A DNA stretch of 64,000 bases, taken from positions 186,001 through 250,000 of the forward strand of contig CALAJQ010000018.1 of assembly GCA_937922785.1 (NCBI GenBank), given 5' to 3'. Under the pieces are notes generated by a model. It was not told where the DNA came from. It was given only the letters and a program-made list of their open reading frames with translations, and searched no databases. The DNA is from an uncultured Acidimicrobiales bacterium (GTDB taxonomy: Bacteria; Actinomycetota; Acidimicrobiia; Acidimicrobiales; SZUA-35). Positions within the stretch are counted from its first letter, which is position 1, and each line of letters starts with the position of its first letter. Below are positions 10,301-18,822 of the stretch, one piece after another. The translations under genes were made by a program, and so were the position numbers.

Positions 10301-10478
10301 CGTTCTCCCAGTACTGGCCCGCATCGTCAGACTTCCAGACGCCCCCCGCACACGCTCCGAAGTAAAACACTGCTTGGTTGTTCGGATCAGCTGCGACTGC
10401 GACGACTCGGCCGCCCCGAGTCGGGCCGATGCAGCGATAGCGAACTTGACTGAGGAACTTTGGATCGACGATTGCCAT
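7326..10478 (-). CDS. BNR/VPS10-like beta-propeller protein
   Basis: At 1050 residues this is a large repeat protein. The first 700 or so residues carry many Asp-box (BNR) hairpins of the form S-x-D-x-G-x-x-W, such as KSDDAGQYWENV, KSTDAGLTWSH, RSTDGGKNWEQV and RSKDGGDTWENV, which build tandem beta-propellers as in the sortilin/VPS10 and glycosyl-hydrolase-74-like families. The last 350 residues form a separate region with a beta-sandwich-like part and a helical tail. No signal peptide or membrane segment is seen, which is odd for a family whose characterised members are mostly secreted or luminal. Catalytic acids of GH74 cannot be identified by eye, so no enzyme activity is claimed. The start ATG at 10478 lies 53 bases from the divergent peptidase gene. 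Confidence 0.85.
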   Translation of the reverse strand: MAIVDPKFLSQVRYRCIGPTRGGRVVAVAADPNNQAVFYFGACAGGVWKSDDAGQYWENVSDGFMTSSSIGALAVAPSDGNVIYAGTGEATIRIDVSHGDGMYKSTDAGLTWSHIGLADSRHIGEIRVHPTNPDIVYVAAQGHMSIDNSERGVYRSTDGGKNWEQVLHVSDGAGAADISIDPNNPRILFATIWQARRNFWSINSGGPDSGLWRSKDGGDTWENVTAAKGMPAGDVGKIGVAISPAQSGRVFALVEAQGRKRGLYRSDDFGDSWAKVSSDPELAWRPWYYMHVIAHPTDADTVFVFNMKAWKSVDGGQNFEQFFTPHGDNHALWIDPKNPDRMIGGDDGGAWVSLNAGNSWSTIYNQLTAQFYHVATDDQYPYRVYGSQQDNSSISVPSSTGTGAINWGECYAPGTAESGYVAVKPGDPDIVYVGAIGSSPGGGDALQRYDHKTGQTQLISVWPEGAHDGNTADVRFQWTYPIMFSPQDSNVLYATGNKVFRSSNEGHSWEEISPDLTYADPDTMGVSGPLTMDTAGAEMYATIFSFLPSAHQQGWLMTGSDDGKIHVSKNDGGSWEDVTPSGLEKFSQVTMLAESPHNNGTVYMTAARHKNGDYGPYVFKTTDFGSSWNRIDSGLPESDFCRVIREDPNRQGLLYVGTELGLFVSFDDGDNWQPLQNNLPVTPIYDMVVKDTDLVVATHGRSFWILDDLTQLHQMQDDLLKASNHLLKPRDVVRTPPHLFADFRGTPGGKNYDVTIGNNATFYETEEETGHATRRVIDAGEDLVRGARITYYLEEAPEDEAVLTISDSDGNEVGSFSSVIPEDKKDRNGFYITANAGMNQFQWDMTYPAGVKMVDTEFHGRPLGPLAKPGTYTAELTIGDWSMTQNFDLVKDPRVTASDADLAEQFDLQMKIQGKLSEVATAVNNSRSLKAQLSAWCDRLEGNEAGAGCIASAKELTDKLDAIEAKLVQEELTSPGDTLNYREMLFEKLSGLPPVVASADAKPTVQSHAVYEKLAGQIDTELAALTALMDGDLAALNTAVDALGIGTIGV

Positions 10479-10531
10479 GGGACGAAACTAGCGTCTCGCA
10501 CAAAATCGGGCCATGTGTGAGACTCATTTCC

Positions 10532-11902
10532 ATGAGCACCTCGATTGATGCCCTGACCCAAGAGACCACTGAGCTGCTTCAGCAGATGATTCGGAACCAG
10601 TGTGTCAACGACGGCACGCCCGATTCGGGCAACGAGGACGTCACCGCTCGCTTGGTTCGAGATGAGCTGGAAGGACTTGGCCTCGACTTCGAAATGGTTG
10701 AGACCCAACCCGGACGGACCTCGGTAGTAACTCGATATGCCGGGACCGACCCCAACGCCCCAAGCCTTTGCCTAATGGGCCACACCGATGTCGTTCCGGT
10801 GAACGAAGACGGCTGGCGTAATGATCCTTTTGGCGGCGAGTTGCTGACCGATTCAAACGGTCTGCAGGAGGTCTGGGGCAGGGGAGCGGTTGACATGTTG
10901 AACCTGACCTCATCGATGCTTGTGGCGTTCCGCGAGGTTGTCCGGACCGGCAAGCGATTCCCTGGAGACATCATCTATTTCGCGGTGGCCGATGAAGAAG
11001 CGGGCGGAGTACTTGGCGCAAAACCGATTGTCGATGACCACTGGGACCTCGTGAAGTGTGACTACATGCTGACCGAGTACGGCGGCACGCCGGCCACTGG
11101 CCCCAACGGGACCGCAGTGCTGCTAACCACTGGCGAGAAGAAGGGCGCGTTCCGAGTTGTGCGTGTGCAGGGCGAGCCCGGTCATGGGTCCATGCCGTAT
11201 GCAACCGACAACGCGCTTGTTAAAGCGGCAAAGATCGTCAACCGTATGACTGAGTTCGATATTGCGCCCCGCTTAGATGAGCTCTTTGCATCACGGGTGA
11301 AGGCGCTCGCGCTTGACCCGCAGCTTGAGTCGATGCTGTTAGATCCAGCACAGATTGATGATGCGCTGGCCCAGATGCCACCCGGTTTGGCCCGCAACTT
11401 ACACTCGTGCTGTCACATGACTTTCAGCCCGAACATTCTTCAGTCGGGAACAAAAGGCAACACCACCCCCGATTATGCCGAGCTGCACGTGGACATTCGG
11501 ATGCTGCCTGGTGACACTCAAGAAGACGCGGACGCACTGTTGGCTGAGATCATTGGCCCTGACCTCATGCCGTCGGTTGAGATTGAGCGAATGTTCCCCG
11601 ATCAAACCGAGCCGAGCTTCTTGTCGCCAACCGACACGCCGCTTTGGTCGGCACTGTCTGACTCCATTCAGATCGCATACCCGGAGGCACTAGTTGTGCC
11701 CAGCATCGTGACAGGTGGAACCGACGCCCGATTCTTCCGACAGAAGGGAACGGTTGCCTACGGAGCCGGGCTTCTCAGCAACAACATTTCCCAGCCTGAG
11801 TTTCTCAATCGCTTTCACGGCCACAACGAGCGAATTGACATCGAGTCGCTGAAGCTGACAACCCAGCTGTGGTTAAACGTGTTGGATCGGATGTGGGTCT
11901 AG
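10532..11902 (+). CDS. M20-family metallopeptidase
   Basis: The 456-residue protein starts at ATG 10532 (MSTSIDALTQ); the in-frame sequence upstream overlaps the divergent promoter. M20 features are the first metal motif MGHTDVVPV (about residue 88), GRGAVDMLN with the bridging Asp (about 123), the catalytic pair in VADEEAGG (about 159-166), the dimerisation-domain PGHGSMPY and the C-terminal metal-ligand region GGTDARFF with a histidine later in NRFHGHNERI. This is the DapE/ArgE/carboxypeptidase G2 type, a cytoplasmic zinc peptidase or amidase acting on small N-acyl or peptide substrates. It is unrelated in detail to the amidohydrolase at 6100, although both belong to clan MH. No operon partner is evident. 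Confidence 0.88.
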   Translation: MSTSIDALTQETTELLQQMIRNQCVNDGTPDSGNEDVTARLVRDELEGLGLDFEMVETQPGRTSVVTRYAGTDPNAPSLCLMGHTDVVPVNEDGWRNDPFGGELLTDSNGLQEVWGRGAVDMLNLTSSMLVAFREVVRTGKRFPGDIIYFAVADEEAGGVLGAKPIVDDHWDLVKCDYMLTEYGGTPATGPNGTAVLLTTGEKKGAFRVVRVQGEPGHGSMPYATDNALVKAAKIVNRMTEFDIAPRLDELFASRVKALALDPQLESMLLDPAQIDDALAQMPPGLARNLHSCCHMTFSPNILQSGTKGNTTPDYAELHVDIRMLPGDTQEDADALLAEIIGPDLMPSVEIERMFPDQTEPSFLSPTDTPLWSALSDSIQIAYPEALVVPSIVTGGTDARFFRQKGTVAYGAGLLSNNISQPEFLNRFHGHNERIDIESLKLTTQLWLNVLDRMWV

Positions 11903-11912
11903 CGAGTTGGGT

Positions 11913-12164
11913 CTAGCGAATCAGCCAGATTCCAGCCATAACTGCGACACTTGCCGCTACCAAGATCCATGACACAGCGCGCTGGCGCTGGCTGTGTTCG
12001 GAGGTGGTGAAGTAGATCAGTGACCCGGCGGCAACCCCTAAGGCCAGACTGCCAGTCACTTTAGGCAACAGATCCTGAGGAGTCGGATCTAGCACTGCGC
12101 CCAAACCCAACATAATGAACAGGGCACAGACCAGGCCGTTGATGAATGGATACTTGGGCACCAC
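11913..12164 (-). CDS. small three-helix membrane protein
   Basis: About 84 residues with three hydrophobic segments (FINGLVCALFIMLGLGAV, GSLALGVAAGSLIYF, ILVAASVAVMAGIWLI). The longer reading frame continues to 12365 but would then overlap the start of the divergent crotonase, so one of the adjacent GTG codons at 12164/12161 is the likely start. The gene is convergent with the peptidase (10 bases between stops). No family recognised. Presence of real coding sequence is supported by the clean hydrophobic pattern rather than by homology. Confidence 0.5.
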   Translation of the reverse strand: MVPKYPFINGLVCALFIMLGLGAVLDPTPQDLLPKVTGSLALGVAAGSLIYFTTSEHSQRQRAVSWILVAASVAVMAGIWLIR

Positions 12165-12185
12165 CTGAGGGTAATCTGACTGGTT

Positions 12186-13034
12186 ATGGGATATGAGTGC
12201 TTCAACCTTGAGATCACCGACAAAGTGGCGCATCTGACGATGAATCGGCCAGAAAAAGCGAACTCGATGATCGCTTCTTTCTGGCGTGAGCTGCCAGAGA
12301 TTGTGGACGAACTTTCCGACACTGGATCTGTCCGGGCGTTGGTGCTGTCTGCGGAAGGGAAACACTTTTGCTCCGGGATGGATTTGGCCGTGTTTGCTAG
12401 CGATCCAGCTATTGGGCCCGGAGGTGCGAAGCAGGGTTTCAAGAGCCGCAAGGGTGAGCGATTCCGCACGACGGCTCTGAAGCTACAAGACACCTTCACT
12501 GCGCTCGAGCGGGCCCGAATGCCAGTGCTGTCTGCGATCCAGGGTGCCTGTGTGGGCGGTGCGATCGACATGGTTTCAGCTTGCGATATGCGTTACACCA
12601 CCGAGAACGCCTTCTTCTCCATTGCGGAGGTGAACATCGGTATGACTGCCGACGTAGGCACCTTGCAACGCATGCCAAAGCTGGTTGCCGAAGGCATCGT
12701 GCGTGAGCTTGCCTATACCGGGCGACGTTGGACAGCGGCGGAGGCCCATGCAGCTGGATTTGTTAACGCGGTCTATTCCGACCACGAGGCCCTACTTAGC
12801 GGCGTGCATGAAACTGCGGCTGAAATTGCTTCCAAGAGTCCGATGGCTATTTGGGGAACTAAGCAGGCAATGCACTACACCCGAGACCACTCAGTTGCTG
12901 ACAGCCTTGAGTACATCGCAACTTGGAACGCGTCCATGCTTGATCCCGACGACATGGCCGAAGCAATGGGAGCACAGATGGAAAAGCGCAAAGCAGACTT
13001 CCCAGACCTGTATCCAAAGAGCCCTGGTCTCTAG
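12186..13034 (+). CDS. crotonase-family enzyme, dienoyl-CoA isomerase-like
   Basis: The 282-residue protein has the crotonase fold motifs: NRPEKANSM, GKHFCSGMDL (oxyanion-hole strand) and IQGACVGGAIDMVSACDMRY. The following segment, AEVNIGMTADVGTLQRMPK, is the signature of delta-3,5/delta-2,4-dienoyl-CoA isomerases (ECH1 type), with the three acidic residues of that group apparently present (Asp in GGAID, Glu in AEVN, Asp in ADVG). Such enzymes shift conjugated double bonds during beta-oxidation of odd-position unsaturated fatty acids in the cytoplasm. The gene stands alone between the small membrane protein and the muramidase gene. Crotonase membership is certain; the isomerase role rests on the motif. 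Confidence 0.85.
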   Translation: MGYECFNLEITDKVAHLTMNRPEKANSMIASFWRELPEIVDELSDTGSVRALVLSAEGKHFCSGMDLAVFASDPAIGPGGAKQGFKSRKGERFRTTALKLQDTFTALERARMPVLSAIQGACVGGAIDMVSACDMRYTTENAFFSIAEVNIGMTADVGTLQRMPKLVAEGIVRELAYTGRRWTAAEAHAAGFVNAVYSDHEALLSGVHETAAEIASKSPMAIWGTKQAMHYTRDHSVADSLEYIATWNASMLDPDDMAEAMGAQMEKRKADFPDLYPKSPGL

Positions 13035-13060
13035 ATAAACACGGTCTCTAAACAAACGCG

Positions 13061-14422
13061 TTAGTAGAGCAAGTAGTTCTGGCGGATTGACTCGAACGCC
13101 GCTACGTCAGCTTGCCATGCGCTGACTATTTCGTCAGCGGTCGATCCAGTCTCAAGCATCGTCCGCAGTCTCGGGCTTCCAGCCAAGCGGTCGAACACCT
13201 CAGGACGGTCGATAAGTGGAACCTCAGCAGAGCCAGGGTCAGCAGAGCTGGTCCTATAGAAGGCCTCTAAGACATGAACTCCGACCGCGACTGGTTCGAA
13301 GATCTCCGGGTCTGTGATTTCGTACCGGACTCCTCCTTGTTCGGCCACAAAGCGCACTCCCGGTAGCTGTCGGCTGTTCAGCTCTGCCTCCAACCGGTCG
13401 CCGTCAATGTTGTCGCCGACGATCTTTAAGAAAGGAAGATCGGAGCCTCGGCCGTAGTCCAGAGTCGTGGCTTCGAACAAAACCACGCCCGGGTAAGCAA
13501 GTGCAGATGTGAAAGTCGGCAGCGCCGGCGAAGGGGGAACCCACGCGTCTTGGAGATCGGGCCATCGCAAGTCTCTGCTCCATCCTTTCATTGGAACGAC
13601 AGTGAGTTCGAGGTTTTCCAAACCAGGCAACCACCGCTCTCCCTTTATGGCCATGGCGAGTTCTCCAGCAGTGAGCCCGTAGATCGAGGGAACCGGATAT
13701 TGGCTTATGAACGACGTCTGTTTCGCATCGGTTGTGAACCCGGCCACATCGGTGCCGCCCAAAGGGTTCGGTCGATCCAGCACAACAAAGCCAATCTCGG
13801 CCTCGGCGGCGGCCTGCATGGCCAAACCCATCGTCGAGATGAACGTGTAGAACCGAGCTCCGACGTCTTGGATATCAAAAACTAAGACATCAAGGCCTTC
13901 AAGCATCTCTGCCGACGGTTTCCTCGTAGTTCCGTATAATGAGAATATTGGCAAGCCAGTTGCCGGGTCTACCTCGTCAACAACAGTTTCACCCGCTAGT
14001 ACGTCGCCCCTCAGCCCATGTTCAGGAGCGAATAGTGCTGCCAAATCAAACTTGGTGTCCGAAGCCATTAAGTCGGCGAGATGGCCTTGGCCGGTCGCCG
14101 AGGTCTGATTTGCGATCAGCCCGACCCTCTGGCCCGCAAGAATCGCGAACTCTGAGGCCTGCAAATTCTGGGCTCCGGTCAGAACCGCTGGATTCTGGGG
14201 TTGATCTGGCTCAGCCTGGGGTTCAGTCTCGGTCACGGAGGTGTCGGCGTCGGAGAGAGACTGCGAAGTTGTCGGTAAAAGCGAAGTCGGGGCTGTCGGC
14301 GTCGACTGGGGCTCCACATTCGAGCAGCTTGTGGTCGCAACTACGCAAATTATCAGCGCTATTGCGGTTCGAAACTGAGGTCTGCAATAGCGCATCAAGC
14401 CAGAGCCTATTAGTCCGAGCAT
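13061..14422 (-). CDS. NamZ-like exo-beta-N-acetylmuramidase (DUF1343), lipoprotein
   Basis: The mature 380 or so residues match the DUF1343 family: GQRVGLIANQTSATGQG, LFAPEHGLRGD, LYGTTRKPSAEML, DIQDVGARFYTFISTM and VLDRPNPLGG occur in the family order. Characterised members (NamZ) remove terminal MurNAc from peptidoglycan fragments. The N-terminus is a lipoprotein signal ending at TTSC, followed by a Ser/Thr/Pro/Glu-rich linker, so the enzyme probably sits on the outer face of the membrane. ATG 14395 (MRYCRPQF) gives a more typical signal peptide than ATG 14422; neither has a strong ribosome site. It is divergent from the PilZ gene. Confidence 0.9.
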   Translation of the reverse strand: MLGLIGSGLMRYCRPQFRTAIALIICVVATTSCSNVEPQSTPTAPTSLLPTTSQSLSDADTSVTETEPQAEPDQPQNPAVLTGAQNLQASEFAILAGQRVGLIANQTSATGQGHLADLMASDTKFDLAALFAPEHGLRGDVLAGETVVDEVDPATGLPIFSLYGTTRKPSAEMLEGLDVLVFDIQDVGARFYTFISTMGLAMQAAAEAEIGFVVLDRPNPLGGTDVAGFTTDAKQTSFISQYPVPSIYGLTAGELAMAIKGERWLPGLENLELTVVPMKGWSRDLRWPDLQDAWVPPSPALPTFTSALAYPGVVLFEATTLDYGRGSDLPFLKIVGDNIDGDRLEAELNSRQLPGVRFVAEQGGVRYEITDPEIFEPVAVGVHVLEAFYRTSSADPGSAEVPLIDRPEVFDRLAGSPRLRTMLETGSTADEIVSAWQADVAAFESIRQNYLLY

Positions 14423-14498
14423 CGCCAGGCAGACAAAAACCTGCCAGTGATTTAGCCAAATCCCTTTGTTTTTTGGTTGAGTCTGCCGATGGTGGGGG

Positions 14499-14903
14499 AT
14501 GGAACGGATGAACGCAGGCCAGATTGGTCGTCTATCTGAGCGCTATCCCGCTCATGGACTTGAGCTTGAGTGGATCGTGCCATCACGGCGCAAGTTGCTA
14601 AAGAGCCGCGAGGTAGCAGTCAGAGTTCACGTTCTCGACGTGTCGGTTACTGGCGCATTGTTGGCCGCCCCAGAGGTCGATGGAATGGTTGTCGGCGACA
14701 AAGTTAAGTTCCGACTTAACGGCGACACCGGCACTGCCACCGTCCGGCATATACGCATGAGTTCAACTGGCGAAACCTGCTTCTATGGCGTTTCCTTCGT
14801 CGAACTGTCAGAACAGATGTCAGCCGAGCTATTTGATGCTGTAGCGGTTTCGCGTGGTCTCAAATGGTCCGACATTGACCAAGCCTGGTTAAGCGCCCGC
14901 TAA
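14499..14903 (+). CDS. PilZ-domain protein, putative c-di-GMP receptor
   Basis: The 134-residue cytoplasmic protein is essentially one PilZ-like barrel. It has a basic entry segment (SRRKLLKSREVAVRV), the DVSVTGALL strand that corresponds to the D/N-x-S-x-x-G motif, and the closing YGVSFVEL strand followed by a C-terminal helix. Such domains bind cyclic di-GMP through the arginines before the barrel. An alternative ATG at 14508 has GGGGG at better spacing (9 bases) and is at least as likely as 14499. With the GGDEF-EAL protein at 3542 it suggests c-di-GMP signalling in this organism; any direct pairing is inference. Confidence 0.72.
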   Translation: MERMNAGQIGRLSERYPAHGLELEWIVPSRRKLLKSREVAVRVHVLDVSVTGALLAAPEVDGMVVGDKVKFRLNGDTGTATVRHIRMSSTGETCFYGVSFVELSEQMSAELFDAVAVSRGLKWSDIDQAWLSAR

Positions 14904-15004
14904 TTCTGTCTAGTCAGATCAACCCAGGTTGACTGCCTCATAATCATTTACGCTCCATCTCCAAGCCCTTCGGGGGCTATGCCTTGGCGGGCGTGGAGGC
15001 GGAG

Positions 15005-15694
15005 ATGCGTGCTATTCGAATCGGCTTTGTGTTTGCGATCGTCTTCTTCGCGTTCCACAACCCGCAAGCTGCGGTCACAGAGCTAGATCCAACCGCACCG
15101 CTAACTGCCAGTGAAAAAGTCTTCGCCTCGGCTCTAGGTCAAGACGCAACTGTTCGAATAGTCGCCCCAACCTGTAGCGGCTCAATAAAAGGCAGTGGTT
15201 TTACAGTTGACGGTCAGCTGCTAACCAACAAGCACCTAACTCTTGAGACCGACGAGATCAAAGTTGACCGGCTGGGCACACCGGTTCTCAGGCCCGTGTT
15301 AGCCCGGTCCGGGCCACATGACATCGCGGTTGCTGACTCGGTAGGAGTCAGAGAGCTGGTTCTGGCATCAACGCCTCCGGTTCGAGGTGAGCCGGTAGTG
15401 CTAGCAGGTCATGCTGGCGGAGGGGTGCTTCAGGTAATCACAGCCGAGATCCAGGCCGAAGTGGCTGGCGAGGCCTACGGAATAGCCGGGCGAGTCCTCT
15501 TAATAAAGGCCAAGACAATTGGTGGATTCTCTGGAGGCCCAGTAATAAATCGCCAAGGCGAAGTTGTGGCGATGCTTCAGGGATATGACTACGCCACTGG
15601 ATTGACGTTGGCGATCCCGGCAAAAACCCTTTCAGAATGGGGTTCTTTGGGCCCAATTGAGTCGGGCAATATTGGGGCTGGCGCCTGTGGCTAA
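15005..15694 (+). CDS. secreted trypsin-like serine protease
   Basis: The ATG at 15005 is preceded by GGAGG five bases upstream, which favours it over 14984. The 229-residue product starts with a Sec-type signal peptide (RAIRIGFVFAIVFFAF). The core is a trypsin-like/DegP-type protease with the catalytic Ser in GGFSGGPVINRQG, the Asp in GPHDIAVADS and a His in TNKHLT. The usual context of that histidine is TNxHV, so the match is slightly unusual but complete. Length is about one protease domain without a PDZ domain. It probably acts in the cell envelope or medium; substrate unknown. The spacer before it holds a small AGCCC-TTCGG-GGGCT hairpin. Confidence 0.82.
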   Translation: MRAIRIGFVFAIVFFAFHNPQAAVTELDPTAPLTASEKVFASALGQDATVRIVAPTCSGSIKGSGFTVDGQLLTNKHLTLETDEIKVDRLGTPVLRPVLARSGPHDIAVADSVGVRELVLASTPPVRGEPVVLAGHAGGGVLQVITAEIQAEVAGEAYGIAGRVLLIKAKTIGGFSGGPVINRQGEVVAMLQGYDYATGLTLAIPAKTLSEWGSLGPIESGNIGAGACG

Positions 15695-15714
15695 ATACTG
15701 TAATCTCACGCTTT

Positions 15715-16452
15715 ATGGGTGATGTGGAGTCGCTCCGGCGGGTTAAAGCGTTGGTGGCAAAAGTAGCGTTGGACGCGGTCATGGCCGAAGCTCGGGCTGA
15801 TGATTTCGTCGTTGTGCGTCGCGGCTCCCTTTTTCACATGGAGGTGCTTGCCTCTCGCAGTGACAGCGATTGGGGACAACTGGGCGGGGCAACTTCGCAA
15901 CTTCGTGAGGCTTTGGCTCATTCGGGTGACTTCAGCAGCCAAATGTTGCTTGAAGACGGTCGTAACTGTCTGATTGTGAAGGTGGCTCAAGCTGATGGCC
16001 CGCTAGCTGCCACATTGATAAGGGAGGAACCCTTTGACCCAGGTCAGAGCGAAATCCTTATCCGAATGGTGAGGTCAGTCTTACTTGCCGGGGAAGATCA
16101 CCAATCGGCAAACCCGCTGCTCGTTGTAGCTGTCGAACCTCACACAGCAGGTTTTCGCAGCACCGTAACCGTCGACCGAGCGGGCACTAAGCCTTCGATG
16201 GCAATTAATTCCGATGCTGTTGTTGCTACGGCGACAGCAGCTACCGCTGTAGCGGAGAGTCCGGTTTCTCTCCGCTTTGCGGCACAAACGAGCCTCGAAG
16301 ACGGCGTCGTCAGCATTGTCCTGGTGGAGGCTGATGATGGCGGGCCGATCTTCGGGGTCTCACTCGACTTTGGCAAGGCAGAATCTGGACCTGTCGCGGC
16401 AGTTCTGCGAGCATCCCAGTTCGTCTCGGTTCCAGAACTAACTAGCGTCTGA
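15715..16452 (+). CDS. hypothetical protein
   Basis: The 245-residue soluble protein is not recognised. The first 130 residues look like an alpha/beta domain (VEVKALVAKVALDAV-type helix, then strands FVVVRRGSLFHMEVLAS and CLIVKVAQADG, and a long helix EILIRMVRSVLLAG), which superficially recalls GAF-type sensory domains. The second half is rich in Ala, Val, Ser and Thr and predicted mainly strand. There is no signal peptide, membrane segment or metal motif. It sits 20 bases after the protease gene and 15 bases before the penicillin-binding protein gene on the same strand, so co-transcription is plausible. Confidence 0.7.
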   Translation: MGDVESLRRVKALVAKVALDAVMAEARADDFVVVRRGSLFHMEVLASRSDSDWGQLGGATSQLREALAHSGDFSSQMLLEDGRNCLIVKVAQADGPLAATLIREEPFDPGQSEILIRMVRSVLLAGEDHQSANPLLVVAVEPHTAGFRSTVTVDRAGTKPSMAINSDAVVATATAATAVAESPVSLRFAAQTSLEDGVVSIVLVEADDGGPIFGVSLDFGKAESGPVAAVLRASQFVSVPELTSV

Positions 16453-16467
16453 GCGCTGGGCGAGAAT

Positions 16468-18822
16468 ATGGCAGGGGTGCACAGAACCAGCGGTTCTTCC
16501 CAAGTAGCATCTCGGATTGTGCTTACATTTTTGCGGCTAGTAAAGCGAACCTCTTCGTTGGGCCTCGTCGTTTTGGCTGTCTCGATGGTTGCCTCTGTTA
16601 CCGCAGTACTTGTGGGGCCCCAACTGGGGGCCATTGCAAGCTCGACATCGGGCACCGAGGCTGAACTGGAGCTGCGTTCGCTTGGTCGACGTTCGGAGAT
16701 GTACGCAGCTGATGGCACATTTCTAACCTTCCTGGTGGAGGAACAAAACCGTGAACTGGTCGAGCTTGATCAGATTCCCCGTGAAGTTATTTGGTCAGTG
16801 CTGGCGATGGAAGATTTCCAGTTCTATGAGCACAACGGCATCAACCCCCGAGGCACCTTCCGAGCCCTGGTTGAAAACCTGAACGCCGGCGGCATCGCCC
16901 AGGGCGGTTCCACCATCACCCAGCAGCTGGTCAAGAACGCCATCTTGGACAACGGTCAGAACCTTGACCGTAAGACAACCGAAGCCTTCTATGCGCTCCG
17001 GCTTGAAAAGCAGCTCACAAAGGACGAGATCCTCGAGCGCTACCTAAACACTGTCTACTTCGGATCGAGCGCCTACGGCGTGCAGGCGGCAGCGGAGACC
17101 TACTGGGGCATAGACGTAGAAGATCTCACTTGGGAGCACGGCGCGATGCTGGCCGGCCTAATTCGCAGCCCCAACGGCAACGACCCGACGCTGCATGCGG
17201 TAGCGGCCAGAAACCGCCGGTCAGTTGTGGCTGACCGACTGCTCTCCTTAGAGCTAGTCACAAAGGGTCAAGCCGCTCAGATCAAGCGTGCCCCAGTGCC
17301 TGCTGAACGACAGACGCCCGAGTCCATCAAGCCGAACGACTACATCGTTCAGGAGGCTCTAGAAGCACTGCTGAACGATCCACAGTTCGCTGATTCTCTT
17401 GGCGCAGACAAAGATGCCCGGCGACAGAATATCTACTTCGGCGGTCTGAAGATCTACACCACCCTTTCCCCAGAAGCTCAGGCTGCGGCCTTGGCGTCTC
17501 GCGAAAAGCTGCTGCCTACTGATAGTCGCGGTTTCACACTCGCCCTTGCCGCAATGGAAACTCAGACCGGTGCAGTTCGGGCGCTTGTTGGCGGACCTGA
17601 CTTCTCTAAGGAGAAGTTCAACCTCGCCACACAGGGTCTGCGTCAGCCCGGCTCCTCAATGAAAACCTTCGTGCTAGCGGCGGCATTCGAAGCTGGCTAT
17701 TCACCCGGCGATCTGATTCGTGGCGATAGCCCGTGCCAGTTTAAGAACCCGGGCGGCTTCCCGAACCCTTACAAGGTCAGAGGCGGCGGTGGCGGCGTGC
17801 AGTCGATCACATCGATCACTAAGGCCTCAAATAACTGTGGATTTGTGCGCCTCGGCCAGGTTGTCGGTAACCAGAAGGTCATCGATGTAGCCCAGAGCCT
17901 TGGAATCAGCACTCCGCTTGAGGCTGTTCTTTCACTGCCGTTGGGATCCAAAGAGGTATACGCAATGGAGATGGCAGCGGCTTACGCTGCGATCGCCAAC
18001 GACGGTGTCTACAACGCTCCTTACTACGTCGAGAAGATAGAAGACAGCAACGGTGAGCTTGTGTACGAACACCGACCTGAAGCTCGGCGAGCGATCAGCT
18101 CACAAAGCGCACGGATGATCACTCAGGTTCTTGAATCCAACGTGCGTAACGGCACCGGCACCAACGCTCGAATTGGCGATGGCCACGCCGCTGGTGGCAA
18201 GACCGGTACTGCGCAGAACTACGAAGATGCTTGGTTTGTTGGTTTCACCGAGCATTTGTCAACTGCGGTATGGATGGGTCACCCTGACCTCAAGGTCCCA
18301 ATGCGTAATGTTCCCGGCTGGGGCAACATGTTCGGTGGCAAGGTTCCAGCTGCGGTGTTCGGAGACTTCAACCGGGCATACCATGAGAACCTCGAACCTT
18401 TAGCGTTTCCCGATCCAGATTCCTATGGAGGGGGCAACTACCTCAAGGTCAAGGGCGAGATCGATTACTGCAACAGCTCTGACTGGTTCAAGCCAGTGAA
18501 GAACACCGAGCTGGTTGACAGCAACGGCGACGGTACCAAGGATTGCTTCCGGCCAATCACCACAACGACTGCTTGCCCAGATGGGTCCCAGCCCATCTTG
18601 CCTGAAGGCGCTGGCCCTGATGATGTTGGCCTTTGCCCAACAACCACAACTGCGCCACCACCTCCGCCGCCCACAACTCCAGCGCCAACGGCTCCTCCAA
18701 CCACCGCGCCGCCGCCCCCGCCTCCTACCACCGCAGCTCCAGCTCCTGCGCCAACGCCGGCACCCACTGCGGCGCCTCCCACAACTGCGGCGCCTGCTCC
18801 CGCACCAACTGTCGAGGAATAG
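16468..18822 (+). CDS. class A penicillin-binding protein (transglycosylase/transpeptidase)
   Basis: The 784-residue bifunctional peptidoglycan synthase has one membrane anchor near residues 28-52. Its GT51 glycosyltransferase domain (about 75-250) carries EDFQFYEHNGINPRG and GGSTITQQLVKN. The transpeptidase domain (about 320-620) has the active-site serine in PGSSMKTF, SNN and KTGTAQNYEDAW. The tail after about residue 715 is a low-complexity run of Pro, Thr and Ala, typical of actinobacterial PBPs and probably wall-spanning. It polymerises and cross-links glycan strands on the outer membrane face. The stop codon directly abuts the ATG of the next gene (TAGATG), indicating an operon. Confidence 0.95.
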   Translation: MAGVHRTSGSSQVASRIVLTFLRLVKRTSSLGLVVLAVSMVASVTAVLVGPQLGAIASSTSGTEAELELRSLGRRSEMYAADGTFLTFLVEEQNRELVELDQIPREVIWSVLAMEDFQFYEHNGINPRGTFRALVENLNAGGIAQGGSTITQQLVKNAILDNGQNLDRKTTEAFYALRLEKQLTKDEILERYLNTVYFGSSAYGVQAAAETYWGIDVEDLTWEHGAMLAGLIRSPNGNDPTLHAVAARNRRSVVADRLLSLELVTKGQAAQIKRAPVPAERQTPESIKPNDYIVQEALEALLNDPQFADSLGADKDARRQNIYFGGLKIYTTLSPEAQAAALASREKLLPTDSRGFTLALAAMETQTGAVRALVGGPDFSKEKFNLATQGLRQPGSSMKTFVLAAAFEAGYSPGDLIRGDSPCQFKNPGGFPNPYKVRGGGGGVQSITSITKASNNCGFVRLGQVVGNQKVIDVAQSLGISTPLEAVLSLPLGSKEVYAMEMAAAYAAIANDGVYNAPYYVEKIEDSNGELVYEHRPEARRAISSQSARMITQVLESNVRNGTGTNARIGDGHAAGGKTGTAQNYEDAWFVGFTEHLSTAVWMGHPDLKVPMRNVPGWGNMFGGKVPAAVFGDFNRAYHENLEPLAFPDPDSYGGGNYLKVKGEIDYCNSSDWFKPVKNTELVDSNGDGTKDCFRPITTTTACPDGSQPILPEGAGPDDVGLCPTTTTAPPPPPPTTPAPTAPPTTAPPPPPPTTAAPAPAPTPAPTAAPPTTAAPAPAPTVEE

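Noticed and set aside
18465-18782. Gly/Val-rich minus-strand ORF
   Set aside because: It is the complement of the Pro/Thr/Ala-rich tail of the penicillin-binding protein.
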